Source: CAMEON01 sp963643175 (lineage in GTDB: Bacteria; Bacillota; Clostridia; Oscillospirales; CAG-272). From it: 64,000 nt of DNA. The position numbers and the translations under genes were made by a program. The stretch is from contig CAVIJF010000004.1 in assembly GCA_963643175.1 (NCBI GenBank), forward strand, positions 1 to 64,000, read 5' to 3'. Every line of letters begins with the position of its first letter. Position 1 is the first letter of the stretch. Under the pieces are notes generated by a model that worked only from the letters and a program-made list of their open reading frames with translations, searched no databases and was not told where the DNA came from. This document shows, piece after piece, positions 16,824 to 25,168 of this stretch.

Positions 16824-17900
16824 ATGGGAGACGTGCAATGCGGGAAAATCATAATCCGGGACGGGCTGACGCTCGCCCCCATGGCAGGCGTTACGGACCG
16901 CTCCTTCCGCCGCGTGTGCCGCCGCTTCGGCGCGGCGTATACAGTCAGCGAAATGGTGTCCGCCAAGGCGCTGTGTCTGGAACAGGCGGTCAGACATCCG
17001 GACCCGTCCCGCATCATCTCCGGAGATCTGGCATCGGTCATGCCGGACGAAATGCCCATGGCGGTTCAGCTGTTCGGGCATGAGCCGGAGGTCATGGCGG
17101 AAGCGGCGTCGCGGCTGGCTTCCGGCGATTTCCGCGGACGGGCGGGACACGTCATCCCCGCCGCCGTGGACATCAATATGGGCTGTCCCGTCCGCAAAAT
17201 CGTCGGGAACGGGGAGGGCAGCGCCCTGATGCAGAATCTCCCGCTGGCGGAACGTATCGTGCGGGCGGTCGTGCGGGCGGCGGCACCGCTGCCGGTCACA
17301 GTCAAGATGCGGGCGGGATTTGATGAATCCTCGCTCAACGCGCCGGAATTGGCACGGGCGTGCGAGGCGGCGGGGGCAGCCATGCTGTGCATCCACGGAC
17401 GAACCCGCACGCAGGGCTATGCGCCCGGCGTCAACCGGACTGTCATCCGGGCGGTCAGGCAGGCGGTGCACATTCCTGTGCTGGCAAACGGCGACATCTA
17501 CACGCCGTCGGACGCGCTGTCCATGCTGGCGGAAACCGGATGCGACGGCGTCATGATTGCGCGCGGCGCCATGGGCAGACCGTGGCTGTTCGCCGAGATA
17601 CGCGCCGCCCTGCACGGGGAGGCATACACGCCGCCCGATCCGGAGCAGCGCTTTGACATCGCGCTGGAGCAGGTGCGCGCCATGATTGCCGAGAAGGGCG
17701 AGCGTATCGGGCTTGCGGAAGCCAAGAAGCATCTGGCGTGGTACTGCACCGGGCTGGACGGTGCCGCCGAGTGCCGCGCACGTATCATGCGGGCGGACAG
17801 TCTGGATGAAATGCAGAACGCCGTGCGGGCGCTTGCCGGAGCGCAGGACGGACGCCTGCGGATACTGCCGCCCCGTGCGTCCAGAGCGGGAAATCCGTAA
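16824..17900 (+). CDS. dus: tRNA-dihydrouridine synthase (DusB-like)
   Basis: A 358-residue FMN enzyme that reduces specific uridines to dihydrouridine in tRNA. The barrel motifs are clear: LAPMAGVTDRSFR at the start, VQLFGHEPE, the catalytic INMGCPVRKI (with Cys), the KMRAGFD strand, IHGRTRTQGY, ANGDI, and GCDGVMIARGAMGRPWLF for FMN phosphate binding. Length and order match the DusB subgroup of Firmicutes. The ribosome site before the ATG is poor (GGTAAACGG), so translation may be modest. The membrane protein gene begins 64 bases downstream without a visible promoter. Confidence 0.92.
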   Translation: MGDVQCGKIIIRDGLTLAPMAGVTDRSFRRVCRRFGAAYTVSEMVSAKALCLEQAVRHPDPSRIISGDLASVMPDEMPMAVQLFGHEPEVMAEAASRLASGDFRGRAGHVIPAAVDINMGCPVRKIVGNGEGSALMQNLPLAERIVRAVVRAAAPLPVTVKMRAGFDESSLNAPELARACEAAGAAMLCIHGRTRTQGYAPGVNRTVIRAVRQAVHIPVLANGDIYTPSDALSMLAETGCDGVMIARGAMGRPWLFAEIRAALHGEAYTPPDPEQRFDIALEQVRAMIAEKGERIGLAEAKKHLAWYCTGLDGAAECRARIMRADSLDEMQNAVRALAGAQDGRLRILPPRASRAGNP

Positions 17901-17964
17901 ACCATTGCCGCGCAGATTGCGCAGCGAAGCCCCAAGGAAGCGCTGATTTAAGGAGTACAGAGCG

Positions 17965-18522
17965 ATGAGTGTGTCACACAGCAACCGGGTGATGACCCGG
18001 ATTCTGGCGGTTGTCGGCTGTCTGGTGGTTCTGATGCTGGCGATTCTGCTGAGCCGCGGCTGCGGCAGTCAGAACACGCATCCGGACATCATCCTGACCG
18101 TACAGCCGACCGAGGCGTATCAGGAGGAGGAGACGGGCTACCGCCTGCTCTCCGGCAGTGAGGCTGTCATTCTGCGCCTGCGGCGGGTCGGGGACGCGGA
18201 AATATGGGAAGGCACCGACGCGGACGGCGCCGCGCTGATGCTGGTCTGCGATACCGCGGCGCGGGAGTATCATTTCACCCGTGACGGTGTGTACCTCAGC
18301 CGCGGCAGTTACCGGGGACGGAGTACGTGGGACGGCGGCAAAACCGTGTTCCTGCTGTACGAAAACGGCATACACAACGCGGACACGGAAGGCTTCCGTG
18401 CGGTGGAGTATGTCGCGCTGGAGAGTTCCGATGACAGCGGCACGGAGAACGTGTCGGAAATGCGGTTCTTCCTGCCGGATGTCTGGCGTGCGGGGGCGTC
18501 GGAGAGCACGGATGGACGCTGA
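17965..18522 (+). CDS. Single-pass membrane protein of unknown function
   Basis: 185 residues. A transmembrane helix at about residues 12-31 (ILAVVGCLVVLMLAILLS) precedes RGCGSQ, so it could be an anchored or lipid-modified extracytoplasmic protein; the Cys context is not a clean lipobox. The exported part is beta-rich and contains repeated Gly-Asp-Ala motifs with aromatic positions. I do not recognise a family. AAGGAGTACAGAGCG precedes the ATG. Its last 11 bases overlap the next gene, a degenerate response regulator, which suggests the two products work together, for instance as an envelope sensor and its output. Confidence 0.7.
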   Translation: MSVSHSNRVMTRILAVVGCLVVLMLAILLSRGCGSQNTHPDIILTVQPTEAYQEEETGYRLLSGSEAVILRLRRVGDAEIWEGTDADGAALMLVCDTAAREYHFTRDGVYLSRGSYRGRSTWDGGKTVFLLYENGIHNADTEGFRAVEYVALESSDDSGTENVSEMRFFLPDVWRAGASESTDGR

Positions 18523-19207
18523 ACGGGAAACGGCACGCGGCGAAGACCGCCCGGTCGTCCGCCTGCTGTGCCGTGACGAGCGGCTGGCGCGGGGGCTGAG
18601 CCTGTTCCTTGCGGACATCGGTCTGGAGACCGCCCCGGCGGGGGACGGGCGGACGCCCGCCCTGATTCTGTTGGACGCGGACGTCCCGCTTGCGCAGGAA
18701 CTGCCGGCAGGCGTGCCGACAATCGCCTTCACATGCGGGAAGGTGGAAACCGACGCGGACGGGCGCCGGTTTTCCGCGCTGCTCCACCGCCCCGTGTCGC
18801 TGGACGGGCTGGAAGCAGCCGTGCGGGGCATCCTCGGTACCCTGCCGGCGGCGCCTGCCAGACATGGCGCGGTACCCGGTGAGCGGTTCCGGGCACCGGA
18901 ACCGACGGCGGCATCCGTCACGGCTGTTCCGGACGGAACGGGCGGTTGGCTGCGTGCCGGCGGGCAGAGCGTCCGCCTGACGCCGATCGAATGGGCGCTG
19001 TACCTCTGCCTGCGCGGGGCGGACGGTGCGCCGGTATCGCGCGGGACGCTTTCCGCGTGCGCCGGAGACGGAAAGAATCCCGCCGACAGACTGCCTGCGC
19101 GCACGGTGGATGTATACATCTGCTATCTGCGGCGCAAGTTGGCGGTACTGCCCGGATCGGGGCAGGTGGTGACGGTGCGGGGGCAGGGGTATCGGCTGGC
19201 GCCCTGA
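18512..19207 (+). CDS. Atypical response regulator, degenerate receiver with OmpR-type winged helix
   Basis: 231 residues from ATG 18512, which overlaps the upstream stop region by 11 bases. The C-terminal half is a typical Trans_reg_C winged helix (LTPIEWALYLCL, RTVDVYICYLRRKL, VRGQGYRLAP). The N-terminal half has receiver-like strand order with an acidic pair (Asp22-Glu23) and Asp55 in LILLDADVP, but the conserved Lys of KPF is replaced by Arg in LLHRPV and the domain is shortened and Pro/Gly-rich. Phosphorylation is therefore doubtful and no kinase gene is nearby. The linker (about 110-145) is Ala/Pro-rich. It probably acts as an orphan regulator. Confidence 0.75.
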   Translation: MDAERETARGEDRPVVRLLCRDERLARGLSLFLADIGLETAPAGDGRTPALILLDADVPLAQELPAGVPTIAFTCGKVETDADGRRFSALLHRPVSLDGLEAAVRGILGTLPAAPARHGAVPGERFRAPEPTAASVTAVPDGTGGWLRAGGQSVRLTPIEWALYLCLRGADGAPVSRGTLSACAGDGKNPADRLPARTVDVYICYLRRKLAVLPGSGQVVTVRGQGYRLAP

Positions 19208-19286
19208 ACCGGTGCCGCGTTTGGTGCCTGCGCCGGGGACAGCCCCGCAAGCTGTCCGGTATGCCGTGCCGCGCCCGGCGCAGGCT

Positions 19287-19380
19287 TGGGGTTGCAAGGG
19301 GCGAAGCCCCTTGCAAAAGATAACAAAAATCTCCCCCTTCCCCGGAGTGGGAAGAGCGCTCTTCAGGCGCGGGTCGGGAG
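19287..19380 (+). repeat. Dispersed repeat copy 6 (hairpins A and B)
   Basis: Hairpin A (TTGCAAGGGGC/GCCCCTTGCAA), the spacer AAGATAACAAAAAT, then hairpin B with a variant AGCGCTCTTCAGGCGC insert. A further CCTTCCCCTTCGTGGAAGGGG hairpin-like piece follows at about 19385-19406. It fills the gap before the ASRT promoter. Confidence 0.82.
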
Positions 19381-19496
19381 TCTGTCCTTCCCCTTCGTGG
19401 AAGGGGAGAAAAAGGTTTGCACGGCGGCAAGGTAAAACAAACCTCCCGCCTCCGCGGAAAGAACCCTACCGTCCCCGGACAGGGCACGCCTGCCTC

Positions 19497-19525
19497 TTGA
19501 CTTCCGGCCCAAATTGTGGTATACT
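19497..19525 (+). promoter_or_regulatory. Promoter of the ASRT-family gene
   Basis: TTGACT at 19497-19502, a 17-base spacer, TATACT at 19520-19525. Confidence 0.85.
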
Positions 19526-19565
19526 CTCCGTATCCCGAAGTTGCTGATGAAAGGAAGTGTCCGTT

Positions 19566-19937
19566 ATGACTGCCCAACCCGTACTGGGAAAAACCACATG
19601 GATGATTGCCGACGGTTACATGAGCGACACGGTCAAGGGGGAGTTCGTCTCTCATGAGGCGGTGTGCGTACTCAATCTGTCCGGCGCGACTGCCCACATT
19701 GACCTGACGCTGTTCTTTGAGGACTGCGAGCCGCTCGCCGGACTGCACGCCGTGTGTGAGGATAAGCGCACCAATCACATCCGGCTGGATCGGATGGTGA
19801 ACGATGAGGGAAAGCGCATTCCCCGCAACAAGCCCTATGCCATTCTGGTTCAGAGTGACCGCCCCATTGTGGTGCAATGCTCCCGTCTGGATGTCTCCCA
19901 GCCCGAGTATGCCCTGATGACGACCATCGCGTACTGA
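19566..19937 (+). CDS. Sensory rhodopsin transducer (ASRT) family protein
   Basis: 123 residues. The sequence follows the Anabaena sensory rhodopsin transducer closely along its length as I recall it: a WMIADGYM start, FVSHEAVCVLN, AHIDLTLFFED, the RTNHIRLD strand, VQSDRPIVVQCSRLD and a YALMTTIAY end. In Anabaena the soluble beta-sandwich tetramer binds the rhodopsin and DNA; the wider superfamily has been proposed to bind small molecules, perhaps sugars. No rhodopsin gene is in the window and none would be expected in an anaerobic gut bacterium. The ATG at 19566 is preferred over GTG 19557, which lies on the AAAGGAAG site. It is monocistronic, with its own promoter and terminator. Confidence 0.85.
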   Translation: MTAQPVLGKTTWMIADGYMSDTVKGEFVSHEAVCVLNLSGATAHIDLTLFFEDCEPLAGLHAVCEDKRTNHIRLDRMVNDEGKRIPRNKPYAILVQSDRPIVVQCSRLDVSQPEYALMTTIAY

Positions 19938-19996
19938 AAAAAGGTCTCCCCGTGCAATTGCGCCACCGGAATTGCGCAGAAAATCCATGAATCCAG

Positions 19997-20042
19997 AACC
20001 GGCACCCCGCAGGAACGCTGTCCTGCCGGGTGCCGGTTTTTG
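19997..20042 (+). terminator. Terminator after the ASRT-family gene
   Basis: AACCGGCACCCCGCAGGA pairs with TCCTGCCGGGTGCCGGTT (one mismatch) around ACGCTG, followed by TTTT. Confidence 0.88.
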
Positions 20043-20074
20043 CGTCGGGTGTCCCACGCGGTCGGTGCAATCCG

Positions 20075-20410
20075 TCAGTGCTGTGCTCCGACGACCGACT
20101 TATAGTAGCTTCCGAAAGCTGCAAGTGCGTCGATAATCGGCAGCATTTCCCGACCGAGGTCGGTCAGACCGTACTCCACTCTCGGCGGTATTTCCTGATA
20201 GTCCTGCCGGTATACCAGCCCGTCGTCGATTATCTGCCGCAGGCTGTCGGTCAGTACCTTCTGCGATATGCCGTCCAAATCCCGCAGCAGTTCGTTGAAC
20301 CGCCACGGGCGCGTTTTCAGGTTGCGGAGGATCAGCAGTTTCCATTTCCCGCCGATCAGCGATACGGCTGTTGCCACCGGGCACGCCGGCAATTCGTCCT
20401 TTGTTTTCAT
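20075..20410 (-). CDS. HxlR-family transcriptional regulator
   Basis: A 111-residue winged-helix regulator. It starts MKTKDELPACPVATAVSLIGGKW, where the CPV Cys near the N-terminus and the GGKWKLLIL helix are the HxlR signature; RFNELLRDLDGISQKVLTDSLR is the recognition region. HxlR proteins often sense reactive electrophiles or oxidants through that Cys. The start at 20410 is used because the longer frame (20467) begins inside the -10 box. It is divergent from the cupin gene 481 bases away, whose promoter contains an inverted repeat, making the cupin gene a likely target. Confidence 0.88.
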   Translation of the reverse strand: MKTKDELPACPVATAVSLIGGKWKLLILRNLKTRPWRFNELLRDLDGISQKVLTDSLRQIIDDGLVYRQDYQEIPPRVEYGLTDLGREMLPIIDALAAFGSYYKSVVGAQH

Positions 20411-20468
20411 GTCTGTACCTGTGGCTTTCGTTCGGGGGAAAGCGTCCTTTCTGCTTCTGTACTGCATT

Positions 20469-20497
20469 ATTATATCACAGATTCCGGGAATTGTATA
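20469..20497 (-). promoter_or_regulatory. Promoter of the HxlR gene
   Basis: Minus strand: TATACA (20492-20497), a 17-base spacer, TATAAT (20469-20474). The direct repeat TTCCGG flanks the -35 region. Confidence 0.65.
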
Positions 20498-20651
20498 TAG
20501 GGAGTTTCCGGAATTTTACGGTGGGGTGCCCCGGTAGCGTATCCTTGCCCCGCCGGTAAAACTTTTGGTGTGGCGGAGGGGGCACGCTCCCCGGCACTCC
20601 AGAAGAAAACGGAAACCGAAAAATAGCCCGTGCCGCACAGGTTCAGAAGCA

Positions 20652-20753
20652 GGGGTGCCGGGGGCAAAGCCCCTTGCATAAGAAAACTAAAAGCCTCCCC
20701 TTTCCCCAGCGTGGGAAGAGCGCTCTGCGAGCGCGGGTCGGGGGATGGGGGCA
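20652..20753 (+). repeat. Dispersed repeat copy 7 (hairpins A and B with insert)
   Basis: An A-like hairpin (GCCGGGGGCAAAGCCCC), TTGCATAAGAAAAC spacer, hairpin B with a CCCCAGCGTGGG core, and the AGCGCTCTGCGAGCGC insert identical to copy 1. It lies about 45 bases upstream of the cupin promoter. Confidence 0.85.
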
Positions 20754-20784
20754 AACTTGACGCAGGTCTGTCTCCGGCAGTTAT

Positions 20785-20826
20785 AAAAAAGTGCGTACTT
20801 GTTTTTTCCGTTCCGGGTGGTACACT
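20785..20826 (+). promoter_or_regulatory. Cupin gene promoter with candidate HxlR operator
   Basis: TTGTTT at 20799-20804, a 16-base spacer, TACACT at 20821-20826. The inverted repeat AAGT-GCGT-ACTT, flanked by A6 and T6 (20785-20807), overlaps the -35 box, a position suited to repression. Confidence 0.55.
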
Positions 20827-20891
20827 GGTGGCAAAGGAAGCGCTGCCGAATCAAGCAGCGGTTTCCGGAAAAAAGGGAGGTACATACTACC

Positions 20892-21245
20892 ATGAAAAAC
20901 TACACGAAAACCAATGTCGGCAATGAGGGAAGAACGGAACTGCACGGACAGCTCGCCCTGACGGGGGCGGAAATCAGCATCAACCGGCTCCCGGCGGGCG
21001 CGGGGGTTCCGTTCGTGCATTCGCACAGGAACAACGAGGAAATCTACGGGGTGCTGTCCGGCAGGGGCAGTGCCGTTATCGACGGCGAAACGGTCGTGCT
21101 GTCCGAGGGCGACTGGCTGCGGGTCGCACCGGCGGCAAAGCGGCAGTTTTCCGCCGACGCCGCTTCCGGTATCACGTATATCTGCATTCAGGTAAAGGAA
21201 AACTCGCTGGGCGGCTTTACGGCGGACGACGCCGTGGTGTACTGA
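20892..21245 (+). CDS. Small single-domain cupin protein
   Basis: A 117-residue cupin. Motif 1 is visible as PFVHSHRNNEEIYGVLSG, with the metal-binding His-x-His and Glu, and motif 2 as LSEGDWLRVAPAAKRQF, where the usual motif-2 His is replaced by Lys-Arg. It may bind a metal and act as a mannose-6-phosphate-isomerase-like or quercetinase-like fold protein; the reaction cannot be told. GGGAGGT lies 11 bases before the ATG. Cupins divergent from HxlR genes are common in Clostridia and usually respond to redox or electrophile stress. It converges on the ABC operon 34 bases downstream. Confidence 0.85.
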   Translation: MKNYTKTNVGNEGRTELHGQLALTGAEISINRLPAGAGVPFVHSHRNNEEIYGVLSGRGSAVIDGETVVLSEGDWLRVAPAAKRQFSADAASGITYICIQVKENSLGGFTADDAVVY

Positions 21246-21279
21246 ACCCCACCCCCACCGGATACTCTTCCGCCGCGCG

Positions 21280-22935
21280 TTACGGGACGTTCCCGGACAG
21301 GCTTTCCAGCTCTACAACAGCCCCGCCGGTTGCTTCATAAATCCGGTGGGAAACGGACAGCACGGTGCGCCCCGCGGAGGTGCGGCGCAGTGCCGCCAGC
21401 ACGCGCGCTTCGGTTTCGGCGTCCAGGTTGGCGGTTATCTCGTCAAGCAGGAGCACGGTGGGATCCGCCGCCGCCGCACGCGCAATGGAGAGCAGCTGCC
21501 ATTCGCCCTGCGAAAACATCCCGTCCGTGCAGACCGTCCGGTAGCCGTCCGGCAGGGCGCGGATGGCGCCGTCGATTCCGGCAAGCACTGCTGCTTCCTG
21601 CGCCATCTGTACGGTCACGAGCGGATCGCCCAATGTAATCTGATCCAGCACCATGCCCGGCACGCGGGAAAAATGCTGCTCCACACAGCCGATGCTGCGC
21701 CGCCGCGCACGGTCGGGAATGGCGGAGACGTCCACCCCGCCGACGGTGATGCTGCCCGATTCGGGCTGGTACAGTCCGAGCAGGAGACGGAACACCGTGC
21801 TCTTGCCCGCGCCCGTTCTGCCGGCAAGCGTAACCTGCGTGCCTTCCTTGACGGTCATGGAAAAGTCGCGCAGAACCGGCGTTTCCCCGTACCCGAAGGT
21901 CACGTGGGACAGCACGACATCGCCGCGCACGGCGGATTCCTGCCCGGCGGGCAGGGGACGCTCCGGCTGGTTCAGGAACGCATCAATGCGCCGGACGCCC
22001 GCCATTGCCGACTGGATTGTCTGTATCTCCATGCCGAGGCTTTCAATCGGGGCAAAGATGCGGGTGATGTAGCTGATGACGGCAACCGAGGTGCCGACCG
22101 ACATCCCGAACAGCGCAAGGATTTCCGCCCTGCCGGAGGCGGACAGCAGCATGACCGCGCCGACGACGGCGGCATTCAGCACCAGCACCACAGGCGAATA
22201 TACCGCGTCATAGAAGTTGGTTTTCTCCACGGCGGCATAGCCCGCGCCGATGTGCCGGTCATAGCGGCGCTCCATGTAGTCCTCCAGCCCGAGGGCGCGG
22301 ATGGTGCGGATATTGTGCAGGGTTTCCGGCACCTGTCCGGACACGGCGGCGACCGCCCGGCGATTGTCCGACTGCGCGGAGAGCATCCGCTTCTGCACAA
22401 ACCGCGTGAACAGCGCCAGCAGGGGCAGGACAGCGACCAGAATGAGCGCCAGTCCGGTGTTCCGCACCGCAATGACCGCCAGAACAGACAGGATACGGCA
22501 CGTATCCGCCGCCATGCTGATAATCCCTGCGGTAAACAGCGTCTCTACGGTATCCACATCGCCGGAAAAGCGTGCGGCAACCTCGCCCGGATTCTGTGCC
22601 GCCAGCGTGGCGGCGGGCAGGCGGGTGAGCTTCTGCGACATTTCCGAACGCAGGGCGTGCGTCATTTTCTGACCGAACAGCACGAGCAGCGTCTCCTGCG
22701 CCGCGGACAGCACGCCCTCCAGCGCAAGACTGCCGAAGTAGGCAAGCGCCGCGGAAAACGGCAGGGCTTCGCCGGCAGTCAGTCTGTCCACGACACGGGC
22801 AAGCAGCAGCGGCGGGACAAGCGACGCCGCCACCGATGCCGCCACGCACAGCACCGCCCCCGCCATCAGGACGGGGTGCGCCAGCGCCGCCGCCCGGACG
22901 GCAGTCAGGACGCCTGCTTTACTTCTGCGCTTCAT
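21280..22935 (-). CDS. Heterodimeric ABC exporter subunit, catalytic-site type
   Basis: A 551-residue half-transporter: six transmembrane helices (about residues 20-290), then a nucleotide-binding domain. Walker A is GRTGAGKS, the signature is an ABCC-style FSQGEWQL rather than LSGGQ, Walker B is VLLLDEIT with the catalytic Glu, and the H-loop is SHR. The start at 22935 (MKRRSKAG) follows GGAGG and overlaps the upstream gene by 17 bases; the longer frame extends into it. The partner encoded just upstream has Asp in place of the catalytic Glu, so the two probably form an asymmetric exporter like TM287/288 or BmrCD. The substrate is unknown. Confidence 0.9.
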   Translation of the reverse strand: MKRRSKAGVLTAVRAAALAHPVLMAGAVLCVAASVAASLVPPLLLARVVDRLTAGEALPFSAALAYFGSLALEGVLSAAQETLLVLFGQKMTHALRSEMSQKLTRLPAATLAAQNPGEVAARFSGDVDTVETLFTAGIISMAADTCRILSVLAVIAVRNTGLALILVAVLPLLALFTRFVQKRMLSAQSDNRRAVAAVSGQVPETLHNIRTIRALGLEDYMERRYDRHIGAGYAAVEKTNFYDAVYSPVVLVLNAAVVGAVMLLSASGRAEILALFGMSVGTSVAVISYITRIFAPIESLGMEIQTIQSAMAGVRRIDAFLNQPERPLPAGQESAVRGDVVLSHVTFGYGETPVLRDFSMTVKEGTQVTLAGRTGAGKSTVFRLLLGLYQPESGSITVGGVDVSAIPDRARRRSIGCVEQHFSRVPGMVLDQITLGDPLVTVQMAQEAAVLAGIDGAIRALPDGYRTVCTDGMFSQGEWQLLSIARAAAADPTVLLLDEITANLDAETEARVLAALRRTSAGRTVLSVSHRIYEATGGAVVELESLSGNVP

Positions 22936-24670
22936 GCTGTCCGCCTCCTGTCTGACTTTCGTAAAGCGAGCGGTATGCGGGCACCGATGCCAGCAGTGCA
23001 TCATGCGTGCCGACCGATGCTTTCCCGTTCTCTATGAACAGTATTTTCTGCATCTCCGGGAAACGGTACAGCCGGTGGGAGATGAGGAAGACCACCTTGT
23101 CCTTCGCATACTCCCGCAGGGCGTCAAATACCGTGTCCTCCGTTTTCCGATCCAGCGCCGAGAAGGGGTCATCCAGAACCAGCACCGGGCGGGGATGCGC
23201 CAGCGTCCTTGCCAGTGCCAGCCGCTGTGCCTGCCCGCCGGAGAGACGCACACCGCCGCTGCCGATGGCAGTTTCGGCACCGTTCTCCATGGCAGACACC
23301 TCCTCCTGCAATGCCGTGGCGGCAAGGTACGGCTGTATGTCCGCCTCCCTGCCGCAGAGAATGTTGCTGCGCACGCTGTCGGCGAACAGCTCCGGGTCGT
23401 GCCCCAGATACCCGACCGTTGCGGCAATTTCGCGCGGCGAAAGCTCCGAGAACTCCCTGCCGCCGAAGCGGACGGAACCGCTGTACGGCGCCTCGCAGAG
23501 GAAAACCCGCCCGAAGGTGGATTTGCCGCAGGCGACGGGACCCGTTACGCCGATGATGTCGCCGGGGTGCGCCGTCAGCGAAATGCCCGAAAAGACCGGC
23601 TTGTCCCCGTAAGCGAAGCACAGCCCGTCCAGCGTCACGTCGGCGGGGCGCGGTACGCATAGCGTCCCGGACGGCTCCGGGGTTTTCAGCAGGGGGCGGA
23701 TACGCTTCCAGGAAACTTCCGCCTTCTGCACCGAATTGAACAGCTTTGCCACCTTGGCGGACTTGACCGTCAGCCTGCCGAAGCAGGACAGGAAGGTGGT
23801 GAAGGCGGCAATGTCCCAAGCGCTCCAACCCGTTCCGAGTACGTTTTTCGCGCCGAACCACAGGATGAACAGCGTTCCCGCGCCGGACGCCGCCAGATAC
23901 AGCGGCGGCAGCGCCGATTGCCACACATTGGCACGCACGGCAGCTTTCTCGCAGTCCTGCAGTGCCTGCTCATAGCGTCCGGCTCTGACATCCTCACAGC
24001 CGTATATGCGATAGGTTACGGCGTTCTCCGCGCGGTCGAGCGTGGCGGCGTTCAGGGCGCCCGCCGCCTTTTTGTATGCCGCGCCCGCTCGCTGCACCGG
24101 CTTTTTCATCCGCGCCGCGCAGAAGTAGGATGCCGGGGTAAAAAGCAGGCTGATGCACGCCAGCCGCCAGTCGTACACGAACAGCAGGACGACGTAGCCC
24201 AGCAGAGCCACGCCCGTATCGAATACCTCGGTCGTGAATTTGCGCATTCCCTCCGCGCAGTCGTCCACATCGGAGACGGCCCGGGTCATCAGATCCCCCG
24301 CACTCTCCCGTTCCGATGCCGCAGGGCTTTGCCGGAGCAGGTTCGCGTACAGGATGCCCTTCATGCGGCGATTGATGTTGTTGGCGAAGCGACGGACATA
24401 GAATCGCTTGACAAACCGCGCCGCCTGCACCGCCAGCGTGACGGCGAAGTAGGCAAGAACCAGCCCTGCCATTGCATCAGCGGTCTGTTTTCTGCCCAGA
24501 ATATCGGCAAGGCACTGAGCCAGCCGCCCCTCAAACCACGGCGACGCCAGCAGACCCACATTGTAGAACAGTCCCGAAAGGGCGACAAAGCTCAGCGGCA
24601 GCCATTCAGCGCGGAAGTATGTGCCGAGCCTGTCGGGGTGCCCCATTCTGTCTGTGTTCACGGCTGTCAC
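22919..24670 (-). CDS. Heterodimeric ABC exporter subunit, degenerate-site type
   Basis: A 583-residue half-transporter with an N-terminal membrane domain and a C-terminal ATPase. Walker A is GPVACGKST, the signature is the canonical RLSGGQAQRLALARTL, and Walker B is LVLDDPFSALD, in which Asp replaces the catalytic Glu. This marks the degenerate half of a heterodimeric exporter. The GTG start at 24670 overlaps the MarR stop by 4 bases (GTGA), so expression is coupled to the regulator. Such MarR-ABC-ABC operons in Clostridia usually encode multidrug or bile/antimicrobial efflux, induced when the regulator binds a ligand. Confidence 0.9.
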   Translation of the reverse strand: MTAVNTDRMGHPDRLGTYFRAEWLPLSFVALSGLFYNVGLLASPWFEGRLAQCLADILGRKQTADAMAGLVLAYFAVTLAVQAARFVKRFYVRRFANNINRRMKGILYANLLRQSPAASERESAGDLMTRAVSDVDDCAEGMRKFTTEVFDTGVALLGYVVLLFVYDWRLACISLLFTPASYFCAARMKKPVQRAGAAYKKAAGALNAATLDRAENAVTYRIYGCEDVRAGRYEQALQDCEKAAVRANVWQSALPPLYLAASGAGTLFILWFGAKNVLGTGWSAWDIAAFTTFLSCFGRLTVKSAKVAKLFNSVQKAEVSWKRIRPLLKTPEPSGTLCVPRPADVTLDGLCFAYGDKPVFSGISLTAHPGDIIGVTGPVACGKSTFGRVFLCEAPYSGSVRFGGREFSELSPREIAATVGYLGHDPELFADSVRSNILCGREADIQPYLAATALQEEVSAMENGAETAIGSGGVRLSGGQAQRLALARTLAHPRPVLVLDDPFSALDRKTEDTVFDALREYAKDKVVFLISHRLYRFPEMQKILFIENGKASVGTHDALLASVPAYRSLYESQTGGGQHEAQK

Positions 24671-25116
24671 TTCCCGATGAAGTGCGGGAACCCCGCGCGG
24701 CTTTCGGTTTTCGACGCCGTATACAGTCTGTCCAGCAGTGCCGCAAAGGTTTCCGCTTCCTGTTCCGTCAGCCCGGACGTCAGGTACTCATAGAAGGCGG
24801 CTTCGATTTCCGCCTTGGAGGATTTCAGCGTTTCCGCCTTTTCCGTCGGGAAAAGCAGCTGACTGCGCCTGTCCTTCGGGTCATTCTCGCGGACGAGGTA
24901 GCCTTTGGTCTCAAGGTTTTTTGTCCGCCTTGCGATGGCGGCTTTGTCCGCGTGCAGGATTTCCGCCAGCTTTGCCTGCGTACAGCCGGGGTTATGGCGC
25001 AGGGCATGGATCAGGTCGATTTCCGCCGTGCCTACGCCGTCCTCGCGCAGGGTGAGCAGAACCAGCTTCTCCGCCTCGCGTGCGATTTTCGTGATTTTCC
25101 GTTCCGTAGTGTCCAT
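24667..25116 (-). CDS. MarR-family transcriptional regulator of the ABC operon
   Basis: A 149-residue winged-helix regulator. The DNA-binding core shows GCTQAKLAEILHADKAAIARRTKNLETKGY followed by the wing DPKDRRSQLLFPT, the standard MarR signature. The C-terminal dimerisation helices contain LTEQEAETFAALLDRLY. The start at 25116 (MDTTERK) lies downstream of the promoter; the 71-residue longer frame crosses it and is rejected. It is first in an operon with two ABC half-transporters, overlapping the next gene by 4 bases. An 18-base inverted repeat between the transcription start and the ATG is a likely autorepression site. Confidence 0.92.
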   Translation of the reverse strand: MDTTERKITKIAREAEKLVLLTLREDGVGTAEIDLIHALRHNPGCTQAKLAEILHADKAAIARRTKNLETKGYLVRENDPKDRRSQLLFPTEKAETLKSSKAEIEAAFYEYLTSGLTEQEAETFAALLDRLYTASKTESRAGFPHFIGK

Positions 25117-25142
25117 AGTGGGAACCCCCGTAGTATTTGATT

Positions 25143-25160
25143 GTACATACATCGTTGTAC
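25143..25160 (-). promoter_or_regulatory. Candidate MarR operator
   Basis: GTACATACATCGTTGTAC: 5-base inverted arms (GTACA/TGTAC) around 8 bases. It lies between the -10 box and the marR start codon. Confidence 0.5.
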
Positions 25161-25168
25161 CTGCATAC

